A stretch of DNA of 64,000 nt from CAYTPI01 sp964439625 (lineage in GTDB: Bacteria; Chloroflexota; Anaerolineae; Aggregatilineales; UBA3940). This document shows, piece after piece, positions 1 to 8,222 of the stretch. The first letter of the stretch is position 1. Each line of letters starts with the position of its first letter. The notes below the pieces were generated by a model, which saw only the letters and a program-made list of their open reading frames with translations, was not told where the DNA came from and did no database searches. The translations under genes were made by a program, and so were the position numbers. Where the stretch lies: positions 1 through 64,000 of the forward strand of contig CAYTPI010000005.1 of NCBI GenBank assembly GCA_964439625.1, given 5' to 3'.

Positions 1-50
1 CCCCGGTTCCCTGACTTAACAACTGAGTGCGTGTGATGTGCTACAAGCCT

Positions 51-195
51 GATTTACAGCGCAAATCAAGACGAAGACATGCAGTTTAGGCCGTAGGTCT
101 AAAGCTGCCCACTGATTTGCAGCGCAAATCAAGACGAAGACATGCAGTTTAGACCGTAGGTCTAAAGCTGCCCACTGATTTGCAGCGCAAATCAG
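51..195. repeat. 63-bp tandem repeat, 2.3 copies, upstream of 5S rRNA
   Basis: Two full copies (51-113 and 114-176) and a partial third (177-195). Each unit holds two inverted repeats: a 7-bp stem (GATTTGC/GCAAATC around a 3-nt loop, seen at 114-130) and an 8-bp stem (TTTAGACC/GGTCTAAA around GTA, 148-166). The first copy differs by an A-to-G change inside the second stem, which keeps pairing through a G-U pair. The position just before 5S suggests a folded rRNA spacer or processing site. The function is an inference. Confidence 0.85.
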
Positions 196-199
196 ACGT

Positions 200-317
200 G
201 ATGGGTGATTAGAGCGGCGGGGGTCCACCCGGCTCCATCTCGAACCCGGTCGTTAAGCCTGCCAGCACCGATGATACTGCCGGGGCAGCCCGGTGGGACA
301 GTAGGTCATTGCCCATC
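200..317 (+). rRNA. rrf: 5S ribosomal RNA
   Basis: This is the 5S RNA of the large ribosomal subunit. The sequence follows the 5S consensus: the GGGGGTCCACCCGG segment, then CCATCTCGAACCCGG, GTTAAGCC and the AGTAGGTC segment near the 3' end. The ends were set by the terminal helix, GATGGG at 200-205 pairing with CCCATC at 312-317. The length, about 118 nt, is normal. No 23S sequence is clearly visible upstream; the first 20 bases could be the very end of 23S, but this cannot be shown from so little sequence. Confidence 0.93.
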
Positions 318-351
318 GCTTCTGATCTGCGCTGCAGCCCACGCGCACTGC

Positions 352-807
352 TCAACCGACGACCCGCCTAGGGTCGTTTTTTCGTGATGCCTTCATTACA
401 GAAGCTTCTGTGTCTGTGCTAATTTGCTTATCGACATACGCAATGGCATCTTCAACCGTGCTGAACATGACCACGTCATGCCCACCATATTGTTCCTGAC
501 GCAGCCCATCCACTCCCATCTTGACCATATCACTGCTACCGATATGAATAATGCGTAAATCATACTTGGCAACTTCTCGACCAACTTCAGACTGCGTAAT
601 AGTGCCTAGTCCGTGTACAATATCGCTAAACGATAGGTCAAGGCGCGATATATCAACCAGAATATCAGCCGGAAATACAGACATCTCCTTAAGGAGTTCG
701 AGTTCAAGCTCGAGACTCTTCATAACATCCTCAATTGGCTTATATGGTGAGTCGTATGTGATCAGAATAGCATTTTTATTATTTAGTGCTTCAACTTTAA
801 CAGACAT
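352..807 (-). CDS. Small hypothetical protein, possible SpoIIAA/STAS-like fold
   Basis: 151 residues, no signal peptide or membrane segment, so probably cytosolic. The alternating beta/alpha pattern (an ILITYDSPY strand near residue 15, DILVDISRLDLSF near 50, DLRIIHIGSSDMV near 83, DVVMFSTVEDAIAYV near 112) resembles the small SpoIIAA/STAS-like proteins, where a strand-loop-helix sits around a central DISRL-type segment. I do not recognise a named family. The start ATG has a plausible AGGA upstream. The last dozen codons run through the 5S terminator, so the C-terminal end (KNDPRRVVG) is partly dictated by terminator sequence. Confidence 0.6.
   Translation of the reverse strand: MSVKVEALNNKNAILITYDSPYKPIEDVMKSLELELELLKEMSVFPADILVDISRLDLSFSDIVHGLGTITQSEVGREVAKYDLRIIHIGSSDMVKMGVDGLRQEQYGGHDVVMFSTVEDAIAYVDKQISTDTEASVMKASRKNDPRRVVG
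359..382 (+). terminator. Rho-independent terminator after 5S rRNA
   Basis: A 7-bp stem ACGACCC/GGGTCGT (359-365 and 371-377) with a 5-nt loop is followed by a T run. It ends the 5S transcript. The 3' end of the opposing gene (352-807) overlaps it. Confidence 0.85.
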
Positions 808-853
808 ATTTGTGTTCCTTATCCTATTATATGATTAAACTATACAGCAGAGT

Positions 854-2173
854 GTGTTCTCTTGGATAGCTCATATGACCTATTTTAGAAAAGATATAGT
901 AAAGATATCCGAGCTCCGTCGTCTTATAATGCCCGCAATTATTTCACTGATTCTAGTGGCTTGTACGCTAGGCGGTGCTCAAGATCGGCCTGCTATTGAA
1001 ATTCAATCGCCTGCAAATAGTACGACAGTGGCAGTCGGGGCTCCGGTGATTCTCTCGGCAATTGCCGCTGACCCTAATGGCCCTGGAGTAATACGTGTTG
1101 AGCTTTTTGTTGATGGCGAGTCTGTTCAAAGCGATCAATCACCTTCGGGTCCTCAGAAAGTATTAGATGTTGCCCAAGTTTGGACTCCTGAAGTTGAGGG
1201 AGAGTATGAGCTCACAATTATTGCCTACCGGGAAGATGATACGCCTAGCCGCCCGGATGAAATTACCATTGAAGTTGTCGGCTTGACTCTCGACCCATCT
1301 CAGACGCCGACAATTGTCTTGCCTAGCACGGGTGAGGCACCCTCGTCGGATACTCTGGGCACGCAAACGCCTGAAGCGGTCTATGTTCAGGCGGAAGTGT
1401 TGGTACTGTCGAATTTACGGGTAGGACCGGGGCCTATTTGTGATATCGTTGGCTCGATCAGGACAGGCAGCACCATCAACCTACTTGAAACGAGTGGTGA
1501 TGGATTATGGCTCAAGACAGATGCCCTCGGTAACGGGAGAACTGCTTGGATATTTAACGGCTCGCTGCGCTTTCTTGATCCACGTGAAAGCGTGCCGCAA
1601 GGTAATCAATTTGGCTGTGCCGGCTGTGGTGATAATGCCTGTAACTTGGATGAGACGTGTGACAGTTGCCCACAAGATTGCGGTGAATGTTGTGGCAATA
1701 ATATCTGTGATACTGAATTTGGTGAAGACTGTGGTACTTGCGAGGGTGATTGTGGGGCATGTTGCGGAAACGACGTCTGTGAACCGGGCCGGGGGGAGGA
1801 CTGTGCCTCTTGCTCAACTGACTGTGGTACTTGCTGTGGAAACGGTCTCTGTGAAGCCGATCGCAGTGAGACCTGTTCGACGTGTTCAACTGACTGCGGC
1901 ACTTGCTGCGGGAACGGCCTCTGCGAAGCAAACCGTGATGAAACTTGTGAGACCTGTGAAGCTGATTGTGGGGTGTGTGAACCAGAAGAAACTGAGACCC
2001 CGACCGCTGCTGCAACTGACGATCTAACAGAAACCCCAACTGAAGAAGAGACAGAAATAGCTACAGAAGTCGTCACCGAAACCCCTACCGATGAACCGAC
2101 TGAAGAAGCACCGCCAACTGATGAGGCCACGGCTGAAGTTGAAGAGACGGAGGCTGCTGAAGAAACGGATTAA
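854..2173 (+). CDS. Cys-rich surface lipoprotein with Ig-like, SH3b and repeated Cys modules
   Basis: 439 residues from the first ATG; internal ATGs at 875 or 929 are also possible, the last placing the signal peptide MPAIISLILVAC at the N-terminus. The lipobox LVAC predicts lipid anchoring. Residues about 45-145 look like an Ig/cadherin-type beta domain (SPANSTTVAVGAPVILSA). Residues about 180-245 form a bacterial SH3 domain (NLRVGPGP, GDGLWLKT). Residues about 255-375 hold five tandem Cys-rich modules of pattern CGNxxCexxxxEtCxtCxxDCGxC. The tail is a 65-residue Thr/Glu-rich acidic stretch. A role in surface binding or adhesion is likely but no enzymatic function can be assigned. It converges on the groEL operon and shares a hairpin with it. 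Confidence 0.8.
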   Translation: MFSWIAHMTYFRKDIVKISELRRLIMPAIISLILVACTLGGAQDRPAIEIQSPANSTTVAVGAPVILSAIAADPNGPGVIRVELFVDGESVQSDQSPSGPQKVLDVAQVWTPEVEGEYELTIIAYREDDTPSRPDEITIEVVGLTLDPSQTPTIVLPSTGEAPSSDTLGTQTPEAVYVQAEVLVLSNLRVGPGPICDIVGSIRTGSTINLLETSGDGLWLKTDALGNGRTAWIFNGSLRFLDPRESVPQGNQFGCAGCGDNACNLDETCDSCPQDCGECCGNNICDTEFGEDCGTCEGDCGACCGNDVCEPGRGEDCASCSTDCGTCCGNGLCEADRSETCSTCSTDCGTCCGNGLCEANRDETCETCEADCGVCEPEETETPTAAATDDLTETPTEEETEIATEVVTETPTDEPTEEAPPTDEATAEVEETEAAEETD

Positions 2174-2175
2174 AA

Positions 2176-2202
2176 AACGGGCGACAATCTTGGTCGCCCG
2201 TT
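2176..2202 (-). terminator. Terminator of groES-groEL operon (possibly bidirectional)
   Basis: A perfect 10-bp stem AACGGGCGAC/GTCGCCCGTT with a 7-nt loop lies between converging genes. On the minus strand it is followed directly by a TTTTTT run, so it serves the groEL operon. The plus side lacks a T run, so it is weaker for the lipoprotein gene. Confidence 0.85.
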
Positions 2203-2236
2203 CATGTTCCAAATTAAGAAGCTGCTTAAGGCAGGC

Positions 2237-3895
2237 TTACATCATGCCGCCCATGCCACCCATACCGCCCATACCCATATCACCGGCTGGCATAGCAGGC
2301 TCAGGTGCTGGGATGTCGGTAATCAAGGCTTCAGTCGTCAGAATCATCGCTGCGATACTGGCTGCATTTTCGAGTGCGCCACGCGTAACCTTGGCTGGGT
2401 CGATGATACCTTCATCGATCATGTTGACGTACTCACCACTCATGACGTCAAAGCCGATAAAGTAGTTGTCGTGTTCGGCTTGCGCACGACGTACATTCTC
2501 AATGATAACCGCTCCATCGAGACCAGCGTTGGAGGCTAACTTACGTAGTGGGGCCTCTAGGGCAGTACGTACAATCTTTACGCCTGTCTGCTCGTCAGCG
2601 TTGCCCATGTCGAGGTCATCGAGTGAAGCAGCCGCATTGATCAAAGTAACCCCACCACCAGGAACAATTCCTTCCTCCACGGCGGCGCGGGTAGCACTCA
2701 GTGCGTCTTCTACGCGGTGCTTCTTCTCTTTCAATTCGACTTCAGTGCCAGCACCTACTTTGATGACTGCTACGCCACCAGCCAACTTTGCCAGCCGTTC
2801 TTGTAGCTTCTCACGGTCATAGTCAGATGTGCTGTTCTCGATTTGTAGACGAATTTCTTCAATCCGCCCTTTGATCTGTGCTTCGTCACCAGCACCGCCG
2901 ATAACCACGGTATCGTTCTTGGTAGCGACAACTTTTTCAGCCTGTCCAAGATCATCAAGGGTGACGCTTTCCAGTGACTGACCCAATTCTTCACTGATGA
3001 CAGTGGCACCAGTTAGAATGGCGATGTCGCCGAGCATTGCCTTACGACGGTCACCGAAGCCAGGCGCTTTAACAGCGAGTACATTCAGCATACCACGCAA
3101 CTTGTTAAGCACGAGCGTTGCCAACGCTTCGCCGTCAACATCTTCAGCGATAATGACTAAGTCACGCTTACCGCGGTTGAGCATCTTTTCTAATAGCGGT
3201 ACTAAGTCCTGTGCGCTGCTGATCTTCTTTTCGTGGACGAGGATGTAAGGTTCCTCAATCATTGATTCGAGATTTTCGTTGCTTGTAACGAAATAGGGAC
3301 TTATAAAGCCACGGTCGAACTGCATACCTTCGACGAACTCGGTCTCGAAGCCCAGTCCCCGACCGTCTTCAACAGTGATAACACCGTCTTTGCCGACCTT
3401 CTCCATCACGTCAGCAATTAGTTCGCCAATTTCGCGATCTTGCGCTGAGATGCTGGCAACATTGGCAATCTCTTCACGCGTATCAATTTCTTCAGCCATT
3501 TCCAGCACAGCATTTGCGACGCGGTTTGTGGCAGCTTCGATACCACGCTTAATAAGCATTGGGTTGGCACCTGCTGCTACATTACGTAATCCTTCATTAA
3601 CCATTGTGTAGGCCAAAACAGTAGCCGTTGTGGTACCGTCACCTGCAATGTCGTTTGTCTTTGTTGCTGCTTCTTTCAAAAGTTGGGCACCCATGTTCTC
3701 ATATGGGTCTTCCAGTTCAATTTCTTTAGCAACTGTGACGCCGTCGTGAGTAACGGTGGGGGCACCAAATTTTTTGTCCAATGCAACGTTTCGCCCCTTA
3801 GGGCCGAGGGTCGTCATCACAGCGTTGGCGAGCTTGTCAACACCGCGCTTGAGGCGCACTCTAGCATCTTGGTCAAAAACGAGTTGTTTTGCCAT
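2237..3895 (-). CDS. groL: 60 kDa chaperonin GroEL
   Basis: 552 residues, the normal length. GroEL forms a double seven-membered ring in the cytosol and folds proteins with ATP and GroES. The protein shows the nucleotide site TLGPKGRNVALDKKFG, the catalytic segment GDGTTTATVLAY, and the C-terminal GGMGGMGGMM tail typical of the family. It is the second gene of an operon, 78 bp behind groES, with an AGGAG box 9 nt before its ATG. The CIRCE operator upstream of groES implies HrcA repression and heat-shock induction. Nothing unusual is seen. Confidence 0.98.
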   Translation of the reverse strand: MAKQLVFDQDARVRLKRGVDKLANAVMTTLGPKGRNVALDKKFGAPTVTHDGVTVAKEIELEDPYENMGAQLLKEAATKTNDIAGDGTTTATVLAYTMVNEGLRNVAAGANPMLIKRGIEAATNRVANAVLEMAEEIDTREEIANVASISAQDREIGELIADVMEKVGKDGVITVEDGRGLGFETEFVEGMQFDRGFISPYFVTSNENLESMIEEPYILVHEKKISSAQDLVPLLEKMLNRGKRDLVIIAEDVDGEALATLVLNKLRGMLNVLAVKAPGFGDRRKAMLGDIAILTGATVISEELGQSLESVTLDDLGQAEKVVATKNDTVVIGGAGDEAQIKGRIEEIRLQIENSTSDYDREKLQERLAKLAGGVAVIKVGAGTEVELKEKKHRVEDALSATRAAVEEGIVPGGGVTLINAAASLDDLDMGNADEQTGVKIVRTALEAPLRKLASNAGLDGAVIIENVRRAQAEHDNYFIGFDVMSGEYVNMIDEGIIDPAKVTRGALENAASIAAMILTTEALITDIPAPEPAMPAGDMGMGGMGGMGGMM

Positions 3896-3973
3896 CAGAG
3901 TTATCTCCTATAAATGTGTGTAGTTTGCTTAGATAAAAAATAGACTAAACGAAATCAATAGAGCTTGGAAACC

Positions 3974-4276
3974 CTATTCCTGGACGACGCCTAGGATGTC
4001 ACTTTCCTTCAAAATTTTGATATCTTTGCCATTGAGTTTGATGTCCGTGCCGGCATACTTGCCGAACAAGACAATGTCACCAACTTCGACGTCAACAGGA
4101 ATGCGCTCATCGGTACCTTCTTTGTAGGCACCTGGGCCGACCGCCGTCACCTTACCCTGCTGCGGTTTCTCCTTAGCGGATTCTGGGATGAAAAGGCCGC
4201 TTTGGGTGCGCTCTTCTTGTTCAACTGGTTCGATGACGACGCGGTCTGCGAGGGGCCGTAACTTTGTATCTGCCAT
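3974..4276 (-). CDS. groES: 10 kDa co-chaperonin GroES
   Basis: 100 residues. GroES forms the seven-membered lid of the GroEL chamber. The mobile loop that contacts GroEL is visible at about residues 18-36 (QEERTQSGLFIPESA), followed by GKVTAVGPG and the closing VLFGKYAGTDI strand. It is the first gene of the heat-shock operon. A GGAGG box precedes the ATG. A small 6-bp hairpin (4294-4309) lies just upstream of that box in the 5' leader and might modulate initiation. Confidence 0.97.
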   Translation of the reverse strand: MADTKLRPLADRVVIEPVEQEERTQSGLFIPESAKEKPQQGKVTAVGPGAYKEGTDERIPVDVEVGDIVLFGKYAGTDIKLNGKDIKILKESDILGVVQE

Positions 4277-4347
4277 TGTCTAACTGTCCTCCTATGACAT
4301 GTTTGTCATGTGCGTGAAAAGATTAAAACGTACATACATCAGAGTGG

Positions 4348-4374
4348 TTAGCACTCTATACTTTCGACTGCTAA
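4348..4374. promoter_or_regulatory. CIRCE operator (HrcA binding site)
   Basis: TTAGCACTC, a 9-nt spacer, then GACTGCTAA. This matches the CIRCE inverted repeat TTAGCACTC-N9-GAGTGCTAA with a single mismatch. It lies 72 nt before groES. HrcA bound here represses the chaperonin operon. hrcA itself is not in the window. Confidence 0.93.
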
Positions 4375-4451
4375 GTATAGCGTTGGGCTGTTAGAAAAAA
4401 ATTAGAAAATGAGTTCTTAACATATTTTTGACAACGCGTCAGCACGCTGGC

Positions 4452-5264
4452 CTAGCCGCTACGGATAGTGTGACGCTGGCGAAGAAGGTTTGGAGAGGCC
4501 ACAATAAGACGGATGATAAACTTACTGTTGTAAATAAGATAGCGACGCCAAAGCCTACTTGGTTCGCTCCAAAGACGAAACAACCATTCAAGTGCTACTC
4601 TTTGCATCCATTCAGGTGCTTGTGGCTTCTCACCAGACAAAAAGTCAAATGCCGCCCCAACGCCAATCAGTACCGGTGCTTCAAGGTGTGGACGCATGTT
4701 CGCCATCCAATAATCTTGCTTCGGGCTACCCAAACCTACCCAGATAATATCCGCCCCAGATTGGTTAATCATCGCGACAATGTCATCTCGTTCTTGCTCA
4801 GATAGGTCTCTGAAAGGTGGAGAGTAGCTGCCCGCTATTGACATCTGAGGGAAAGCTAAGTGTAGGGCCGCTATCAGCTTCTCTGGTACGCCACGCGCGC
4901 CCCCATAGAAGAAACTACTCAAGCCGCTGCGCTCAGAGTCGGCAGCAAATGCTAGTAGTAAGTCAGGCCCATAGGTTCGCTCTACGTGCTCATAGCCGAG
5001 CCAGCGCAGCAAAAACACCAGCGGCATGCCGTCTGGTGTCACCATGCCAGCCTCACTGATCAGCTGGCGATAGGCTTCGTTCTCGTAGGCCATCATCACG
5101 TTGTATACTGGGCAGACGACTACATACTCGCGCCGCTTGTGGCGAACCCAGCACTTGATCGTATTGAGTGCCGCTGGAATATCAGTCACACTCAGTTCTG
5201 TCCGTAGAATGGCGTGGCGCAGCGGGGCCTCTGCTTGGCAGTTTAGGCTAATGTTGCTGCTCAT
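4452..5264 (-). CDS. WecG/TagA/CpsF family glycosyltransferase
   Basis: About 270 residues. The family (GT26) transfers N-acetylmannosaminyl-type sugars to undecaprenyl-linked acceptors at the cytoplasmic membrane face during synthesis of wall or surface polymers. Family marks include TPDGMPLVFLLRWLG near residue 77, GPDLLLAF, FFYGGARGVPEKL, a QSGADIIWVGLGSPKQDYW segment near 170, and GVGAAFDFLSG plus the WMQRVALEWLFRL region near the end. The ATG at 5264 is preferred over a TTG one codon earlier because an AGGA box lies 5 nt before it. The start overlaps the upstream membrane protein gene by a few codons, so the two are probably cotranscribed. The exact sugar is unknown. Confidence 0.9.
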   Translation of the reverse strand: MSSNISLNCQAEAPLRHAILRTELSVTDIPAALNTIKCWVRHKRREYVVVCPVYNVMMAYENEAYRQLISEAGMVTPDGMPLVFLLRWLGYEHVERTYGPDLLLAFAADSERSGLSSFFYGGARGVPEKLIAALHLAFPQMSIAGSYSPPFRDLSEQERDDIVAMINQSGADIIWVGLGSPKQDYWMANMRPHLEAPVLIGVGAAFDFLSGEKPQAPEWMQRVALEWLFRLWSEPSRLWRRYLIYNSKFIIRLIVASPNLLRQRHTIRSG

Positions 5265-6444
5265 CAACGTCCTGAAGTAGCTCAGCGGATTTCAACAGTT
5301 GCGCGTTAACCACTCTAACTGTCTCTAAAATACTGGGTGATTGTAGTGGAATGTCTTCCGGTCGCCACTTAATTGCTCGGTCAGAACTCCATGGCGCGTA
5401 GGGGGCGTTTGTGATGCGAGCTAGCTTGAGCAACACCTCGTCGTAATTGACCCGCCACCCACTGTAGTGATCCCAGCAGAAAGCGCGGTCATGCCTTACG
5501 GGTAAACCCTCGCGCTCTAATGTGTCGAGTACGGCGTTAAACTCACTTTCTTTGATGCTGATTCCGTCTCCTGGGTTTGGGTCAGGATCATACATCAATC
5601 TAAACCCATCAGCGATTGTCCTCAGGCATACAAAACCCGCCCTGATGACGATGCCACTCTGATAAGGCTGTTCGATTTCTAATGATGATGCTGTGATGGC
5701 CGCCGCGTCAAGAATGGTACCCGCTGCGGTTACCCAATGATGCTCAGGTTTCGGAGAGCGAAAAAAGTTCATTGGTACCAACGTTGAATGATATTGCTGT
5801 AGCTGAACAAACCAGTCCTGCCAACTTGCCCAGAAAATCTCCATTCCCTCGGGTTTGTAAAGTCGTCCTGTGTAGTCCAGTCGAATGAGCATCTCAGCGG
5901 GGGAAGGGGGCGTCCCCGCGGCAGCCTCCAGCTTGGTCACCATGAATTCCCTATCTGAGAAGGCTGAATACATGGTTGGCAAATAACCAATCAACAACGC
6001 GATCAGCATCATGCTGAGGGCAGCTTGGCTAAATGATAAAATGATCAGCGGCATTTCATCTTGGAAGGCAAAACCAAGTGTCATCAGCGATGAACCGCTC
6101 AGGATAAACGCTTCACGCACAGTTAAGTTACCACTGATGCCCCAATAGATACCCGCGTAGCCAATGATGAGCAGCGCTAACCAAATAAGTGGCAACGCAA
6201 ACATCGAGATAGGAGAATGCATCGCCAGAATCGCGTCTTTGTATGCGAACGATGAATTTTTCCTAATAAATAGCTGTTGGATGCGATAAATCGCAAGCAT
6301 CGTTAACCTTGTGAGCATGGTGCGATCACTGCGGGGTAGTACAAACGACCGGAGCGCAGACTCAACGGTGCCTGTGGCAAGGATAACACCGATCACAACC
6401 GCGGCAATCCTTAAGAACAGCGCATCTGGTTCGGTACCCATCAT
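5248..6444 (-). CDS. Membrane protein with ion-channel-like pore region
   Basis: 398 residues. An N-terminal membrane part (about residues 8-175) has a first helix (AAVVIGVILATGTVES), a pair of hydrophobic helices around 80-105 and 135-160, and between them SGSSLMTLGFAF, which resembles a channel selectivity loop (T-x-G-F/Y). The C-terminal half (about 185-398) is soluble and Trp-rich (FWASWQDWFVQL). It resembles uncharacterised proteins annotated as potassium-channel-related. Ion transport is an inference from the pore-like segment only. It sits between an SMP-30 gene and a WecG-type gene on the same strand, 2 bp and minus 17 bp away, so it is in an operon. Confidence 0.7.
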   Translation of the reverse strand: MMGTEPDALFLRIAAVVIGVILATGTVESALRSFVLPRSDRTMLTRLTMLAIYRIQQLFIRKNSSFAYKDAILAMHSPISMFALPLIWLALLIIGYAGIYWGISGNLTVREAFILSGSSLMTLGFAFQDEMPLIILSFSQAALSMMLIALLIGYLPTMYSAFSDREFMVTKLEAAAGTPPSPAEMLIRLDYTGRLYKPEGMEIFWASWQDWFVQLQQYHSTLVPMNFFRSPKPEHHWVTAAGTILDAAAITASSLEIEQPYQSGIVIRAGFVCLRTIADGFRLMYDPDPNPGDGISIKESEFNAVLDTLEREGLPVRHDRAFCWDHYSGWRVNYDEVLLKLARITNAPYAPWSSDRAIKWRPEDIPLQSPSILETVRVVNAQLLKSAELLQDVDEQQH

Positions 6445-6446
6445 TT

Positions 6447-7304
6447 TTAACCTTTGAAGCGCCGTTGAGGCTGTCCCGCAACAGACAGCCGTAAATGAAA
6501 CAGGTTGCCAGCGGCAGGATCAATTTGGAAATTCTCTTCATGATCCCACGCCGTTGTGATGTACATGTCGCGCAGATCGGCGCCGCCGAACGCCAGGCTG
6601 GTGACAAAACGCGTTGGCACATCAACAATAGTATCGACGTCACCGTTTGGCGTGTAGCGCACAACCCGCCGTCCGTTCCACTTCGCACTCCACACGCCGC
6701 CTTCACTGTCAACCGCTAGGCCGTCCGGGGCAATTTTTTGCTCAGTCTTTGCAAATACACGTTGATTATCGATTGCTGCTGTCTCCACATCATAGTCAAA
6801 GGCATAGATGCTATTTGCCTGTGAGTCTGTAAAGTACATCGTTGTACCGTCTGGTGACCAATCAACGCCATTAGATAGGCCGGTGTTCGGCACAATTTTA
6901 TCAAGTGTCTGATCAGCGTTGAGGCGGTACAAAGCACTGGTGAACTCAGGCGGGTTCATGGTGCCGATCCAATAATTGCCAGCTGGGTCAACGCCGCCGT
7001 CGTTTGTCCTTGACTTCCCATAATCGGCTTCAATATTAAGAAAAGGCTGTGTTTCAGCAGACTCGCCGTTCCACCACGCCAGCGAATTAGTGGTGGCTAT
7101 GAGAAAGCCACCACGTTCGCGTAGGGCAATAGCAGTAACAGCATCCTTGAATTGTATAGTCTGATGCTGGTTTGTGCTGGGGTGGAAGCGGTGAACCTGT
7201 TTCTGCTGGATATCCACCCACAATAACGCCTCAATATCCTCGATCCAGATCGGGCCTTCGCCGAGTTGGCATCGTGACTCTAGTAGCTGTGTTGCTTGGA
7301 GCAT
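6447..7304 (-). CDS. SMP-30/gluconolactonase family beta-propeller hydrolase
   Basis: About 285 residues, usual for the family. These six-bladed propellers bind a divalent metal and hydrolyse sugar lactones such as gluconolactone. Metal-ligand motifs are in place: LGEGPIW (Glu) near residue 15, RTNDGGVDPAGNYWIGTM (Asn) near 95, and SNGVDWSPDG (Asp) near 140. The ATG at 7304 is chosen because AAGAGG lies 7 nt upstream and homologues begin close to the first propeller strand; an in-frame start nine codons earlier is less likely. It is cytosolic, with no signal peptide. It probably begins the operon running down to 4452. The actual substrate is not visible. Confidence 0.9.
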   Translation of the reverse strand: MLQATQLLESRCQLGEGPIWIEDIEALLWVDIQQKQVHRFHPSTNQHQTIQFKDAVTAIALRERGGFLIATTNSLAWWNGESAETQPFLNIEADYGKSRTNDGGVDPAGNYWIGTMNPPEFTSALYRLNADQTLDKIVPNTGLSNGVDWSPDGTTMYFTDSQANSIYAFDYDVETAAIDNQRVFAKTEQKIAPDGLAVDSEGGVWSAKWNGRRVVRYTPNGDVDTIVDVPTRFVTSLAFGGADLRDMYITTAWDHEENFQIDPAAGNLFHLRLSVAGQPQRRFKG

Positions 7305-7447
7305 ATTGTAGCCTCTTACTACTACGATCATACTTGCGTAGAGGTGCCGTCACAACTAATGCTTAAGGATGGCTTTTGTGCATAGCTTCTACACCATCAC
7401 AGTAGGCCAATTTTCCTGCGAATGCGCTTGGATTCCTGCTTATAGCA

Positions 7448-7729
7448 TCATTGAACAAATTCTGGCCTCTCATCGTCAGATTTAGTGTAAATTATTTTAT
7501 CTTCTGCCGACTTAAGCGTGATTGGCCCCAATTTAAGCGGTTTCTCTAGTTTTGCTTGCCATGTAATGATGTAACTCTGTTCATGCTCAAGCCAGACCAC
7601 TACAAGCTGTTTATCTTCACCTACATACTCGAAGGATGTAGCGGGTCCGCCGCGGGGTGTTTTGCCAGACTGATATCGCTGTGCCTCATCGTCTATCTGT
7701 CGCCGCCACCATTCACGATTTGTAATCAA
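7448..7729 (-). CDS. Small hypothetical protein with uncertain start
   Basis: 93 residues from a TTG. It is soluble and rich in Trp and charged residues (EWWRRQIDDEAQRY; QLVVVWLEHEQSYIITW). No family recognised. The same frame stays open upstream to a stop near 7842 and reads like protein (DYLEENDCALKTIEH), yet contains no ATG or GTG. The gene may therefore start at a rare codon, or be the remnant of a longer gene that lost its start. Confidence 0.45.
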   Translation of the reverse strand: MITNREWWRRQIDDEAQRYQSGKTPRGGPATSFEYVGEDKQLVVVWLEHEQSYIITWQAKLEKPLKLGPITLKSAEDKIIYTKSDDERPEFVQ

Positions 7730-7843
7730 GTCAATTGCCTGTTCTAAGCTGCAATGCTCGATTGTCTTCAGTGCACAATCATTCTCTTCCAGATAATCAA
7801 TGGTTACATTGAACCTATCCTGACTATTTATTTCTTGCTACCT

Positions 7844-8160
7844 TAAAGATAATAGCGTACCTGCTCAAAAAACACAGTGCTCTATCCCAAGGAACAGAAA
7901 GAGACAGAACCGCACGCTACCCTACCGGCCTCTGGCTCATCTGAGATACATTCTTAAAACGTTTGGTGCAGGCACTGCCCTTGGAAGTATCCTGTTTGAT
8001 AATGTTGAGAGCCATTGAAAGCGTGTCGCCGACAGACCGAGCTTGCGCGAGGTCAGGGGGTGGCCGCTTTTGAGCCAAAGGGTGGGGTTGTGCCTAGGGT
8101 CACAGGCTGATTGTGAGACGCGCAACGACTCCGGAAGGAGTGGGTTTGCCTCGCTGAACC
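7844..8160. other. Intergenic stretch without a recognised gene
   Basis: No convincing coding frame. A small GGAA-capped hairpin (ACTCC/GGAGT) lies near 8130. I looked for SRP RNA and RNase P RNA signatures here and did not find a convincing match on either strand. Confidence 0.5.
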
Positions 8161-8166
8161 AAATCG

Positions 8167-8217
8167 AAAAGAGACAGATCGAAAACCTCTGAAATGGTCG
8201 TTCGATCTGCCTCTTTT
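8167..8217 (-). terminator. Terminator of tmRNA
   Basis: A 17-bp inverted repeat with one mismatch (8167-8183 and 8201-8217) lies 6 nt past the 3' end of tmRNA. On the minus strand the stem ends in TTTT and is followed by CGATTT. The long stem fits an intrinsic terminator, although the T run is short. Confidence 0.7.
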
Positions 8218-8222
8218 GACTA

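Noticed and set aside
205..387. 60-residue frame over the 5S gene
   Set aside because: It lies entirely within 5S rRNA and its terminator.
1606..2130. 174-residue minus-strand frame rich in Ser/Val/Gln
   Set aside because: It is the antisense of the Cys-repeat and Thr/Glu-rich parts of the lipoprotein gene; its regular pattern only mirrors those repeats.
7850..8160. RNase P RNA or SRP RNA downstream of tmRNA
   Set aside because: There is a GGAA-capped hairpin and an ACAGAAA, but not the flanking conserved bases of either RNA.
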